A DNA stretch of 64,000 nt, from positions 1 to 64,000 of the forward strand of contig NZ_JPMI01000367.1 of the NCBI RefSeq assembly GCF_000733295.1, in the 5' to 3' direction. Origin of the DNA: Archangium violaceum Cb vi76 (GTDB taxonomy: Bacteria; Myxococcota; Myxococcia; Myxococcales; Myxococcaceae). Positions 33,780-41,225 of this stretch are shown one piece after another. Every line of letters begins with the position of its first letter. Positions within the stretch are counted from its first letter, which is position 1. Made by a program: the position numbers and the translations under genes. The notes below the pieces were generated by a model. It was not told the DNA's origin. It ran no database searches and saw only the letters and a program-made list of their open reading frames with translations.

Positions 33780-35714
33780 ATGGGAATGAGGAAATCTGGT
33801 TCGGTTGCGGTATGGCTCGTGTTGGCCGCGCCCGCGTTCGCCGAGGCCCCCCCGAAGGAGAGGGAGGTGTGGATTACCATTGGAACGGACGCGCTGGGGC
33901 CCGCGCGTGCCTCGTTCAAGGAGAAGGGCCTGGCGCTGCCCGCTCCGGCGCTGGAGAAGGGCGGCGTGGCGGTGCTGCGCGTGCCCGAGTCGCACCTGGT
34001 GAAGCTGTCCGAGGCGATGCACGCCAAACTCAACCGGTGCGCGGGCTTCCTCGCCCATGACACGGAGGCGCAGGCACGCGCGGCCGTGGAGGCTAGCAGC
34101 GCCCCTCCGTCCCTGGCGTCGCTGGCGGCCTACACACTCAACAACGCCCCGTCGGTGAACGCGATGCTGGGCGGGGTGCAGGAGCTCAACATCCGCAACA
34201 CCATCAATACGCTGTCCACCAACTGGACCACGCGCCGCTACAACGTGCAGTCGGGTGCCGACGCGGCCACGTGGCTGAAGAACGAGTGGACCACCCTCGC
34301 CAACGGGCGCACCGACGTCTCGGTGGCGTTCTTCACGCACTCCAGCACCGTCTCGCCGCAGCCGTCCGTCATCGCCACCATCACCGGCACCACGCACCCC
34401 AACGAGGTGGTGGTGCTCGGCGGCCACCTGGACTCCATCAACACGGGTGGCTCCTCCCTCGCGGCGCCGGGCGCGGATGACGATGCCTCGGGCGTGGCCT
34501 CGATCACCGAGGCCTTCCGGGTGGCCATGGCCACGGGCTACCAGCCGGCGCGCACGGTGAAGTTCATGGCCTATGCCGCCGAGGAGGTGGGCCTGAAGGG
34601 CTCGGGGGACATCGCCAACTGGCACAAGAACAACCAGGTGAACGTGGTGGGCGTGCTGCAGCTGGACATGACGAACTACAAGGGCTCCAGCTACGACTTC
34701 GCGATGGTGACGGACAACACCCACGCGGCGCAGAACACCTTCGTCACCCACCTCATCTCCACGTACCAGCCGGGGATGACGTACACCAACATCACGTGCG
34801 GCTACGGCTGCTCGGACCACGCCTCGTGGAACAGCGCGGGCTTCCCGGCCTCGATGCCCTTCGAGGCCACGATGAGCACGTCCAACCCGAAGATCCACTC
34901 CACGGGGGACACGCTGACCGCCATGGGCGGCACGGCGAGCAACTCGGTGAAGTTCTCCAAGCTGGCGGTGTCCTTCATGGCCGAGCGGGCCAAGGGCGCC
35001 ACCACCGGCAACACCCCGCCGCCGGTGGACGATAGCGGCCCCCCGCCGCCCCCGCCCTGCACGCCGGTGACGCTCTCCAACGGCGTGACGGTGTCCAACA
35101 TCTCCGTGGCCGCGGGCACGTGGAGCTGCGCCTACACCCTGGTGGTGCCCTCGGGCGCCAGCAACCTGACGTTCGACCTGAGCGGCGGCACGGGTGACGC
35201 CGACATGTTCGTGAAGTTCGGCTCCGAGCCGACCAGCTCCCTCTATGACTGCCGTCCGTACAAGTCCGGCAATGTGGAGACCTGCACCTTCCCCACCCCG
35301 AGCGCCGGCACGTACTACGTGAAGCTCAACGGCTACTCGGCGGCCTCGGGCATGTCGCTCAAGGGCGCGTACAGCACCGGTGGCGGCGGCGGCGGTGGTG
35401 GCACGCTGAGCAACGGGGTGGAGTCGGCACAGTACTCGGGCGCCCAGGGCTCGTGGACCTGCAATACGCTGTCCGTGCCGGCGGGGAGGACGAGCCTGGT
35501 CTTCAACCAGACCGGCAAGAGCGGCACCTCGGGCGACGCGGACCTGTACGTGAAGTTCGGCTCCGCTCCGACCACCAGCTCCTACAACTGCCGTCCGTAC
35601 CTCGGGGGCAGCACCGAGAGCTGCACCCTCAGCAACCCGAGCGCGGGGACCTGGTACGCCTGCTCGTACGGCTACAGCGCGTACACCAACGTGACGATGA
35701 AGGGCACCTACTGA
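33780..35714 (+). CDS. secreted M28-family zinc aminopeptidase with two C-terminal PPC domains
   Basis: A 644-residue protein. Signal peptide is residues 1-20 (to FAEA). A propeptide precedes the peptidase (about 130-400), whose di-zinc ligands lie in GGHLDS, GADDDASG, AAEEVGLKG, LQLDMTNY and IHSTGDT, as in Vibrio-type leucine aminopeptidases. A Pro-rich hinge follows, then two pre-peptidase C-terminal domains (about 425-520 and 540-644) with matching DADMFVKFGS and DADLYVKFGS. Three ATGs lie in frame; 33780 is best placed, 6 bases after GAGGAG. Likely prey-protein degradation. Confidence 0.9.
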   Translation: MGMRKSGSVAVWLVLAAPAFAEAPPKEREVWITIGTDALGPARASFKEKGLALPAPALEKGGVAVLRVPESHLVKLSEAMHAKLNRCAGFLAHDTEAQARAAVEASSAPPSLASLAAYTLNNAPSVNAMLGGVQELNIRNTINTLSTNWTTRRYNVQSGADAATWLKNEWTTLANGRTDVSVAFFTHSSTVSPQPSVIATITGTTHPNEVVVLGGHLDSINTGGSSLAAPGADDDASGVASITEAFRVAMATGYQPARTVKFMAYAAEEVGLKGSGDIANWHKNNQVNVVGVLQLDMTNYKGSSYDFAMVTDNTHAAQNTFVTHLISTYQPGMTYTNITCGYGCSDHASWNSAGFPASMPFEATMSTSNPKIHSTGDTLTAMGGTASNSVKFSKLAVSFMAERAKGATTGNTPPPVDDSGPPPPPPCTPVTLSNGVTVSNISVAAGTWSCAYTLVVPSGASNLTFDLSGGTGDADMFVKFGSEPTSSLYDCRPYKSGNVETCTFPTPSAGTYYVKLNGYSAASGMSLKGAYSTGGGGGGGGTLSNGVESAQYSGAQGSWTCNTLSVPAGRTSLVFNQTGKSGTSGDADLYVKFGSAPTTSSYNCRPYLGGSTESCTLSNPSAGTWYACSYGYSAYTNVTMKGTY

Positions 35715-35817
35715 GCCACCCCGGGTAGGTTCTGTCCGCCAACCCCAATCCAAGCCGATTTCCGCCCCAGGCAGCGCTCTGGTGACAGGCACCACCGCTC
35801 TTTACTGTCTGGGCATC

Positions 35818-37038
35818 ATGACGAACTCAACGACACCCCGTCGCCGCGTCCTGGTGGTTGGACTCGGCATCAGCGGTATCGCCACGGCCATCCGGCTTCA
35901 CAAGCTGGGCTGGGAGCCCGTTCTCATCGAGCGGGCTCCCGAGCGGCGCAAGGGTGGTTACTTCATCGCCCTGTTCGGTACCGGCAAGGCCTCCGCCGAG
36001 CGGTTCGGCGTGATGGAGACCCTGGTCGATCGAAGTTCTCCGAGGATGGAGACCTACGAAATCGACCGGGCCGGCCGTCGGCACAAGGGCATGAACTTCG
36101 TGGATGCGCCCGGCGCGCCTCGCCCGATGCTGCGCGGCGACATGGAGCATTGCTTGTTCTCCGCGTTGCCGCGGGATGTGGAGGTCCGCTTCGCGACGGT
36201 CCCCACCCGGATAGCGCAGGACGAGCGTGGGGTCGACGTCACGATGACCCACACGAAGAGCGGCACGGCCACGACCGAGCGCTTCGACCTCGTGGTGGGC
36301 GCGGACGGCATGCGCTCGACGGTCCGCCGGCTCGTCTTTGGTCCGCACGAGGACTTCCTGCACCCGCTGAACTACATGATCGCCGCCTGCGTCCTGCGCA
36401 ACCCGGTGCCGGGCTACGCCACGCACGAAGGCCTGGTCCTGGCCGAGGCGGGAAGGTCGGCGTGGGTGTTTCCCTTCGCGAATCACAACCCCACCTTGCT
36501 CTTCTCCTACCGCGTCGAGGACGTGGCCGCGCAGTTCCGAGGCCGTCCCATCGAATCGCTGCGCGAGGCGTACGGACCGGAAGAGGCGGGGCCGGTGCTG
36601 AGCCATCTGTTCGACGAGTTCGAGACCGCGGACGAATATCTGTTCGACTCGACCAACCATGTCCGGATGCCGAGCTGGCACAAGGGGCGGGTGGTGCTGG
36701 TGGGCGATTCCGCGTGGTGCTTGACCCTGTATTCAGGGATGGGCGCGTCGACCGGTCTGGCCGGAGGTGAGCTCCTGGGCAACATGCTGGAGATGTATCC
36801 AGACGACATGGAACGCGCGCTGAGCCGGTGGGAGGAGAAGCTGCGCCCCTTCATCGAGGACACGCAGCGCGACTCGCTGAAAGCGAGAGCGCTCTTCACT
36901 CCGGCCAACGAGGCGCAGCGAATCATTCGCGGGGCGACCATCCGCCTCATGGGCAATCGCCTGACGGGCCCGATCGTCAAGAAGGTGATGCGCGACAGGG
37001 ATCTCAAAGCGAAGATGGTCGACATCGTCGCGAAGTAG
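35818..37038 (+). CDS. FAD-dependent monooxygenase
   Basis: A 406-residue class A flavoprotein hydroxylase. Motifs: the N-terminal dinucleotide-binding VVGLGISGIATAIRLHKLG and VLIER, the DG motif DLVVGADGMRSTVRRL, and the GD motif GRVVLVGDSAWCLT. The tail (about 340-406) is helical. Similar enzymes hydroxylate aromatic or polyketide substrates or inactivate tetracycline/rifamycin; the substrate cannot be inferred. ATG at 35818 was chosen because homology starts right after it. No Shine-Dalgarno is visible, so translation may be leaderless. Confidence 0.88.
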   Translation: MTNSTTPRRRVLVVGLGISGIATAIRLHKLGWEPVLIERAPERRKGGYFIALFGTGKASAERFGVMETLVDRSSPRMETYEIDRAGRRHKGMNFVDAPGAPRPMLRGDMEHCLFSALPRDVEVRFATVPTRIAQDERGVDVTMTHTKSGTATTERFDLVVGADGMRSTVRRLVFGPHEDFLHPLNYMIAACVLRNPVPGYATHEGLVLAEAGRSAWVFPFANHNPTLLFSYRVEDVAAQFRGRPIESLREAYGPEEAGPVLSHLFDEFETADEYLFDSTNHVRMPSWHKGRVVLVGDSAWCLTLYSGMGASTGLAGGELLGNMLEMYPDDMERALSRWEEKLRPFIEDTQRDSLKARALFTPANEAQRIIRGATIRLMGNRLTGPIVKKVMRDRDLKAKMVDIVAK

Positions 37039-37153
37039 TGACGCGCGCGCGCAGCTGGAGCCGCAGGGGACAGGCCTGATGGGTGAATTGGATCGAGGCG
37101 GCGATGGGCCGCTTGCGCGCCACCAGGAGAGGTCCACGGCCCTCATTGATGTG

Positions 37154-37384
37154 TCAGCCCCTCATGGTTGCCTCCCTGGCCTCACTCCGCACTGGGAGGA
37201 GCATGTCGGCAATGAAAAGCAGCGGAAGCAGGATGAGGAGCACCTGGGGGATGGCGGGTTTTCTCCTGGTGCCCGTGGACTGCCACTGAGCGGGCCGGAG
37301 GCCTCTGCGCTCCTGGCGTGCGCGAAGTGTCTGTCGCTTGAGGCGCATCTGACGGCTGTGGTAGGGCCGCAAGGCGATGAACAC
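37154..37384 (-). CDS. possible small membrane protein
   Basis: A 76-residue frame with a very basic N-terminal half and one hydrophobic helix (IPQVLLILLPLLFIADMLL). It is the only plausible coding frame in the 338-base gap between the monooxygenase and the next gene, with which it overlaps head-to-head by 8 bases. No homologue recognised; it may be chance. Confidence 0.3.
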   Translation of the reverse strand: MFIALRPYHSRQMRLKRQTLRARQERRGLRPAQWQSTGTRRKPAIPQVLLILLPLLFIADMLLPVRSEAREATMRG

Positions 37385-38180
37385 TGAACGCTCCCAGGTG
37401 CTCGAGTTTCCGGCGTGGCTCTACGGCACCAAAGCCGCCATCCTCCGCAAGGTGAGGGCCGAGGGCCACTGGTGGGCTCGGGAGTATCTCGAGACCGGCG
37501 CCTTTCCCCAGCCCCGGCAGATGCGACAGGTGTCACCCGGCGAAGTGCTGGTGATGCACTCGGTGGCCGACTTCGACACGGGCGATCCCCGCTGGCGGAT
37601 GCACATGTTCGGCGACGTCTTCATGTATTTGAATGAGGGAGTCCCGAAGGAGGAGCGCCCGCGCATGAGGAACTCCTTCGAATCCTTCTGCCTCAGCACC
37701 CCTTGGGGGGCTCTCGACCATGCCGTGTCTCCGCATCCCTTGCGGAGCGCTGAACGCATGGCGAACCGGCTCGCCGCCTTGCTCCGCTTCTGGGAGGTTC
37801 TCCAGGGCCTTCGCTACGCGTTCTGGTCGTTCGATCAGAAGTACACGCTGGAAGAGCTCATGGATGACATCTATCGCAGGACCCTGGAGGCATGGTGCCC
37901 CGGAGGCCCTGCCCCTGTGCGAGAACACCTGGCCCTGACGGTGGAGCGCATGTCTCGCGCCACCCGGGAGGATTGCCTGGAGGCCGTGCTCCGGGTGATT
38001 CCTGGAATGGTCGAGGTGGACACCGATCTCAAACACCGCGAGGTGCTCGGCGACCCGGGCTTCTTGCGTGAGCGCCTCTCCGCGCTTCCCCCGAAGAAGT
38101 TCGAGGAGATCTCCAGCGCCTACAAATATGCGGTGTCCACGCAGTTGTCGGACTGGGACAGGGAGTTGGGGCGGCATTAG
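37377..38180 (+). CDS. conserved hypothetical protein
   Basis: A 267-residue soluble protein rich in Trp, Arg and Glu. It starts MNTERSQVLEFPAWLYGTKA and has FWEVLQGLRYAFWSFDQKYT and VLRVIPGMVEVDTDL. No signal peptide or membrane helix. The family is not recognised. It sits at the left edge of a zone of gene debris. Confidence 0.6.
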   Translation: MNTERSQVLEFPAWLYGTKAAILRKVRAEGHWWAREYLETGAFPQPRQMRQVSPGEVLVMHSVADFDTGDPRWRMHMFGDVFMYLNEGVPKEERPRMRNSFESFCLSTPWGALDHAVSPHPLRSAERMANRLAALLRFWEVLQGLRYAFWSFDQKYTLEELMDDIYRRTLEAWCPGGPAPVREHLALTVERMSRATREDCLEAVLRVIPGMVEVDTDLKHREVLGDPGFLRERLSALPPKKFEEISSAYKYAVSTQLSDWDRELGRH

Positions 38181-38204
38181 ACAGGAGAGGGCGCGGCGCG
38201 GAGC

Positions 38205-38442
38205 AGCGCCGCTCGAGGTCCATGAGGGGGACATCCACCTCGTCCCCCGGGCATGGAGCACCAGCCTCTCGAGATGGGCACGCGCGGTGGCAGCGAATCG
38301 TGCACCGGGTGGCCGAGTTTGGAGACCGAGTTGCGAGAAACCCAGTGGGGCGCGGAGAACGCGACGTGCGCCTGGTTCGTCCTGCTGGTCACGGAGTTCC
38401 CTGCGGGAGTTGCAGGAGCACGCGCCTCTCGCGCCGTCCGAA
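38205..38442 (+). pseudogene. degenerate copy of the central part of the AraC gene at 32477
   Basis: CTCGAGGTCCATGAGGGGGA here matches the AraC gene at 32676 almost base for base. The copy then jumps (about 130 bases missing) to a stretch matching 32900-33050 (GTGCACCGGGTGGCC against GTGCACCAGGTGGCC; GGAGAACGC; TCACGGAG). Frameshifts and the internal deletion exclude function. No HTH part remains. Confidence 0.7.
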
Positions 38443-38454
38443 GGACTGGGGGCG

Positions 38455-38777
38455 GGGGAGAGGCAGCGAGCGGTGCGGAGACTGGTGGAGCAGGTGGAAG
38501 CCGAGTCTCGTGCACGGAAGAGGCCTGTGTTGGGGGCCGGGGCCGTGGGGCCCAGCACCCGCATACCCGGCCCGAGCACCTCGAGCGCAGCCCACAGCCA
38601 TTGGGGCATGCCTCGACGCGCCAGGCCTTGAAGGAGTTGCGTGAGCAATACCGGCCCATCGTCGCGGCGTGCCGAGAGGCGGCGGAACGGTGGAGGGGAG
38701 GGGATTTCTCGGCCAGCTTTCCGCTCTTCTCCTTTCCGCCGCGTGTCTTGATGGGTCGCGTCACTCGAATTCTCTGA
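38455..38777 (+). pseudogene. 3' part of a RayT-like (REP-associated tyrosine) transposase
   Basis: The reading frame ending at 38777 gives HTRPEHLERSPQPLGHAST, REQYRPIVAACREAAERW and GGDFSASFPLFSFPPRVL. This resembles the C-terminal region of myxobacterial RayT-like HUH transposases (the 'KRSPRPLGHAS' and 'FP..SFPP' segments). The HUH domain is absent here. A fragment with HUH lies at 58959, and another copy of this tail lies at 56466. Confidence 0.5.
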
Positions 38778-38819
38778 CATCTTTTCGGGGAGGAGGGGCG
38801 AGGGGCGGGGCGGCGTGTG

Positions 38820-38960
38820 TCTCCAGGATGCTGCACTCTCTCTGCACCGGCTTGGCGCACAGCCCGGGGGGCTCCCGTCAGCGGCCCTCCTCGGCCCCTC
38901 GGCTCCTGCCCTCACCCTCAACAGGGCCCCCATCCCTCCTATACGCACCACTCAGCGCAC
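38820..38960 (-). repeat. dispersed repeat R2, copy 1
   Basis: On the minus strand this reads GAGGGCAGGAGCCGAGGGG, then GCTGTGCGCC and GAGAGAGTGCAGC. It is similar throughout to the copies at 62310-62470 (minus) and 43440-43590 (plus). No conserved coding frame that I trust. Confidence 0.55.
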
Positions 38961-38996
38961 ATCCATGAGTGGCGGCGTGCCGCGAAGTGCGCTGAG
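38948..38996. promoter_or_regulatory. two overlapping, mutually exclusive inverted repeats before a start codon
   Basis: CCACTCA (38948) pairs with TGAGTGG (38966). CTCAGCGCAC (38951) pairs with GTGCGCTGAG (38987), a perfect 10-bp stem. The left arms share four bases, so only one can form. The second stem ends 8 bases before the ATG at 39005 and would cover the ribosome binding region. Confidence 0.5.
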
Positions 38997-39004
38997 ATAG
39001 GTGC

Positions 39005-39604
39005 ATGCGTGACTTCGTCGGCCGGTACGACATCACCGGCGCCCCGGATCCAGAAACATGGAAGAAGCAGCTCGAGAGCCTCACGGGCACCTCGCAGGTG
39101 GAGGTCCGTTCATCCTTGGCCATTGACGGCCAAAAGCTCGCCATCCGCTGCCGCGTGCCAGAGGAAGCGTCCGACCCGAAGGCGATGGCTCAAGCCTTCT
39201 TCGAGCAAGTTGGGGCGGCGCTCTCGGGAGCGCCCGACAGCGGCACGGTAGTCAGCCTCAAGGATGTTGAGCTTTTCCGGCCACGTTCGCGCATCGACAT
39301 GCGCCGCCTCCGCAAAGCAGCATGGTCGACGCTGCAGGTTGCAGTCGTAGTTGCCACGATTTTGGCGGCCCTTGTTGTTATTGCGGAGGGTCTGTTGGAG
39401 AGGTTTGGGCGCGCGGGGTTGATTGGCTTCGCCGCTATCCCTTTGTTCGCAATAGTTGGTATCGCCGCGTGGTTTAATTATGACACGGCTAATGACGATG
39501 AGGCTCGCCCCGAGGCAGCGATGCCTCAGCTCGTCCTTGAAGAGGAAAGACGAGCCAAGCGCATGCGCTTGGCTCGCCGACGAGGCATCCCCCCCCCATC
39601 TTGA
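39005..39604 (+). CDS. membrane protein, N-terminal part (frameshifted gene)
   Basis: A 199-residue frame. It starts MRDFVGRYDITGAPDPETWK, and an alpha/beta region precedes two membrane helices (TLQVAVVVATILAALVVIA and GLIGFAAIPLFAIVGIAAW). It ends at TGA just after a run of nine C (39589-39597). Reading through with eight C continues in the next frame to 40217 without a stop and adds a second two-helix unit. So this and the next entry are probably one gene of about 400 codons. The GC content is visibly lower than that of its neighbours, suggesting transfer. Function unknown. Confidence 0.55.
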   Translation: MRDFVGRYDITGAPDPETWKKQLESLTGTSQVEVRSSLAIDGQKLAIRCRVPEEASDPKAMAQAFFEQVGAALSGAPDSGTVVSLKDVELFRPRSRIDMRRLRKAAWSTLQVAVVVATILAALVVIAEGLLERFGRAGLIGFAAIPLFAIVGIAAWFNYDTANDDEARPEAAMPQLVLEEERRAKRMRLARRRGIPPPS

Positions 39605-40217
39605 TCTCGAGGGCTCGCCCCGAGCTGCCGCTGCAGATGAGGATCCGAAGCAGCGAAGGCGTATTGAGGACGCTAAGCGAGCACTTCGGCTGGGCGCCGG
39701 CAGGATGCGGACAGATGCCGATCAACTTTGGAAGCGGTCAGTGCGGGTTGGCCGCACCGCAGTCGGAGTCTTAATCATCGCGCTGGGTGGCCCAGTAGTG
39801 TCGGCTACGCTTCTGTTCCTCCGAGGCGCTGCGGCTGAGTGGTACCTCATGTTCGGCGGCGTAGGACTGGCGGCGGTTCCACTGTTCCTCGGCGCTGCGA
39901 TGCTCCGCCACGAGGCGAAACTCCGTGAGCAGTACCGTGAGGTGTCGCGCGAGGTTGCGAACCTTGAGCGACTGGACTTGGCGCTGGAATACGCGCGGAT
40001 CGAGTCCGAGGCTGGCTCCACCCACGCGAAGGCGCTGGACCAAGTTGTCACTCAACTCCTTGCGCTTCCTCCCGCCAGCTCCGGAACGAATGCTCTCCCT
40101 CCTGCAGCCCTATCTGGGAAGAGCGAAGTGAGGGAGTCAGACAGTGAGAGCGACGCTGCCATCGTGAAGGTGCTTGAGGCGACACTGAACGCGCTGAGCA
40201 CGAAGAAGGGCCTCTGA
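39588..40217 (+). CDS. membrane protein, C-terminal part (same frameshifted gene)
   Basis: About 205 codons in a frame offset from the previous entry at the C9 run. It continues LDLEGSPRAAAADEDPKQRR, then two membrane helices (VGVLIIALGGPVVSATLLF, WYLMFGGVGLAAVPLFLGA), a coiled coil (REVSREVANLERLDLALEYA) and a Ser/Glu-rich tail ending STKKGL. The helix pair mirrors that in the upstream half. No good independent start codon with a ribosome binding site is visible, which favours a single interrupted gene. Confidence 0.5.
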   Translation, partial: SPPHLDLEGSPRAAAADEDPKQRRRIEDAKRALRLGAGRMRTDADQLWKRSVRVGRTAVGVLIIALGGPVVSATLLFLRGAAAEWYLMFGGVGLAAVPLFLGAAMLRHEAKLREQYREVSREVANLERLDLALEYARIESEAGSTHAKALDQVVTQLLALPPASSGTNALPPAALSGKSEVRESDSESDAAIVKVLEATLNALSTKKGL

Positions 40218-40649
40218 GGCAGTTCTTAAGGGGGAGGGCTCCCAGGGCGGTAGCGGTGCCAGCGGGCACGCTCTCGCGAACTGTGCCGGGACAGGCGACC
40301 GCTTGTCGGTAGCTGGAGCGCTGCCGGGCATCCAAGGCGTTCCTGCCTCGAATGGCACCCCTGTTATCGCTCAGGTTGAGTCCTCGTAGCCAGTAGAGCC
40401 GATGCCCCCTGCCGCAGCAGCACCGGCACAGGAGCCCGGCAGCGGGACGAACTGCAGGTTCAGGACGGCCACAGGAGCGGGGAGCCACACTGCCCGGGAT
40501 GGCCCAACGGCGGGGAGGTGGGCGGGTCCCCGCCATGTTGCACGTATGTCGCAGGAGCGTGCGGAACGGGGCGGGATATCGACTCCCAATCATTCCGGGC
40601 GGTCGCGAGGTAGAGGCGCGATTCTGCTGGGAGTTTCGCACCGCCCGGC
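40218..40649. other. 432-base region without a recognisable gene
   Basis: No coding frame with family resemblance on either strand. The right part, up to the tRNA-like core at 40650, translates on the minus strand into 'AAGIEPA'-type peptide, a well-known artefact of tRNA T-arm sequence, not a gene. Confidence 0.5.
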
Positions 40650-40674
40650 GCGGGTTCGATTCCCGCTGCCTCCA
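40650..40674 (+). other. tRNA-3'-end-like core, candidate left attachment site
   Basis: GCGGGTTCGATTCCCGC followed by TGCCTCCA has a T-arm (5-bp stem, TTCGATT loop) plus the 3' acceptor strand and discriminator base. The matching 5' acceptor and anticodon arm are absent, so this is not a whole tRNA. The same 25 bases, with two changes, occur in direct orientation at 43620. Confidence 0.6.
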
Positions 40675-40735
40675 ATAGAGGCTGCCCGCCGCCTCGAGTC
40701 GAACCCACTCCTACAAAGGAGGCACGGCTCGCATC
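40675..40735 (-). repeat. dispersed repeat R1, copy 1
   Basis: Read on the minus strand: GCCTCCTTTGTAGGAGTGGG, then TTCGACTCGAGGCGGCGGGC. Copies at 53250 and 62516 agree in most positions. Here and at 62516 the repeat directly abuts the tRNA-like core, with the same relative orientation. Confidence 0.6.
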
Positions 40736-40904
40736 AGGGGACCAAATCGGTTCTTGTCGGACCGAATTGGACCAAATCCGGAGGCGTATGGGCGGGATGA
40801 GGGCCCTGTGGAGGGTTGGGTCACCTGCTTGGGGGTTTCCATTGAGTCACACGAAGTGCGGTCGTCCTGTGGGACGCGGATCGCACGAGCACCGTCACCC
40901 TCAG

Positions 40905-41135
40905 CATGTAGTAATCGATGGTGTTGCCTCTCGTGGGCGGGGTGTTTGTACAGAGTTCGAGGAGGTCCTTCTGGGCTCCATCCGTGCGGGCCTGGGAGAT
41001 CATGGTCCGGCGCAGAGCATGGCCCCGCCGATGCCGCAGGCCGAGCGCCTCCATATTCTTCGCCAGCCGCTTGTGGGAGTGGTGGCCCGTTCGCATCCTG
41101 CCGAACTCCACGCGGGTGGTGGAGATCAGGAAGCG
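40905..41135 (-). pseudogene. C-terminal remnant of a tyrosine recombinase (phage-type integrase)
   Basis: About 77 codons read ISTTRVEFGRMRTGHHSHKR, then LGLRHRRGHALRRTMISQAR, DGAQKDLLELCTNTPP and NTIDYYM. The 'HALRRT' stretch carries the His-x-x-Arg catalytic pair, and the TNTPP...IDYY region corresponds to the segment before the catalytic Tyr in myxobacterial phage integrases. The N-terminal two thirds and the first catalytic Arg are absent. It lies 230 bases inside the left core repeat. Confidence 0.65.
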
Positions 41136-41225
41136 GGGGGCGACCTGGGTGCAACGCCGCCGCTCCGTTCTCCCTATATACTGGACTCCTGCGTGTCGTC
41201 TCCATATCTGGGGGAGGAACTCTCG

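Noticed and set aside
40590-40674. Complete tRNA gene ending at the T-arm/acceptor at 40674
   Set aside because: The 3' acceptor strand TGCCTCC has no matching GGAGGCA 70-90 bases upstream, and no anticodon stem-loop of the right size can be drawn. Only the 3' end is present.
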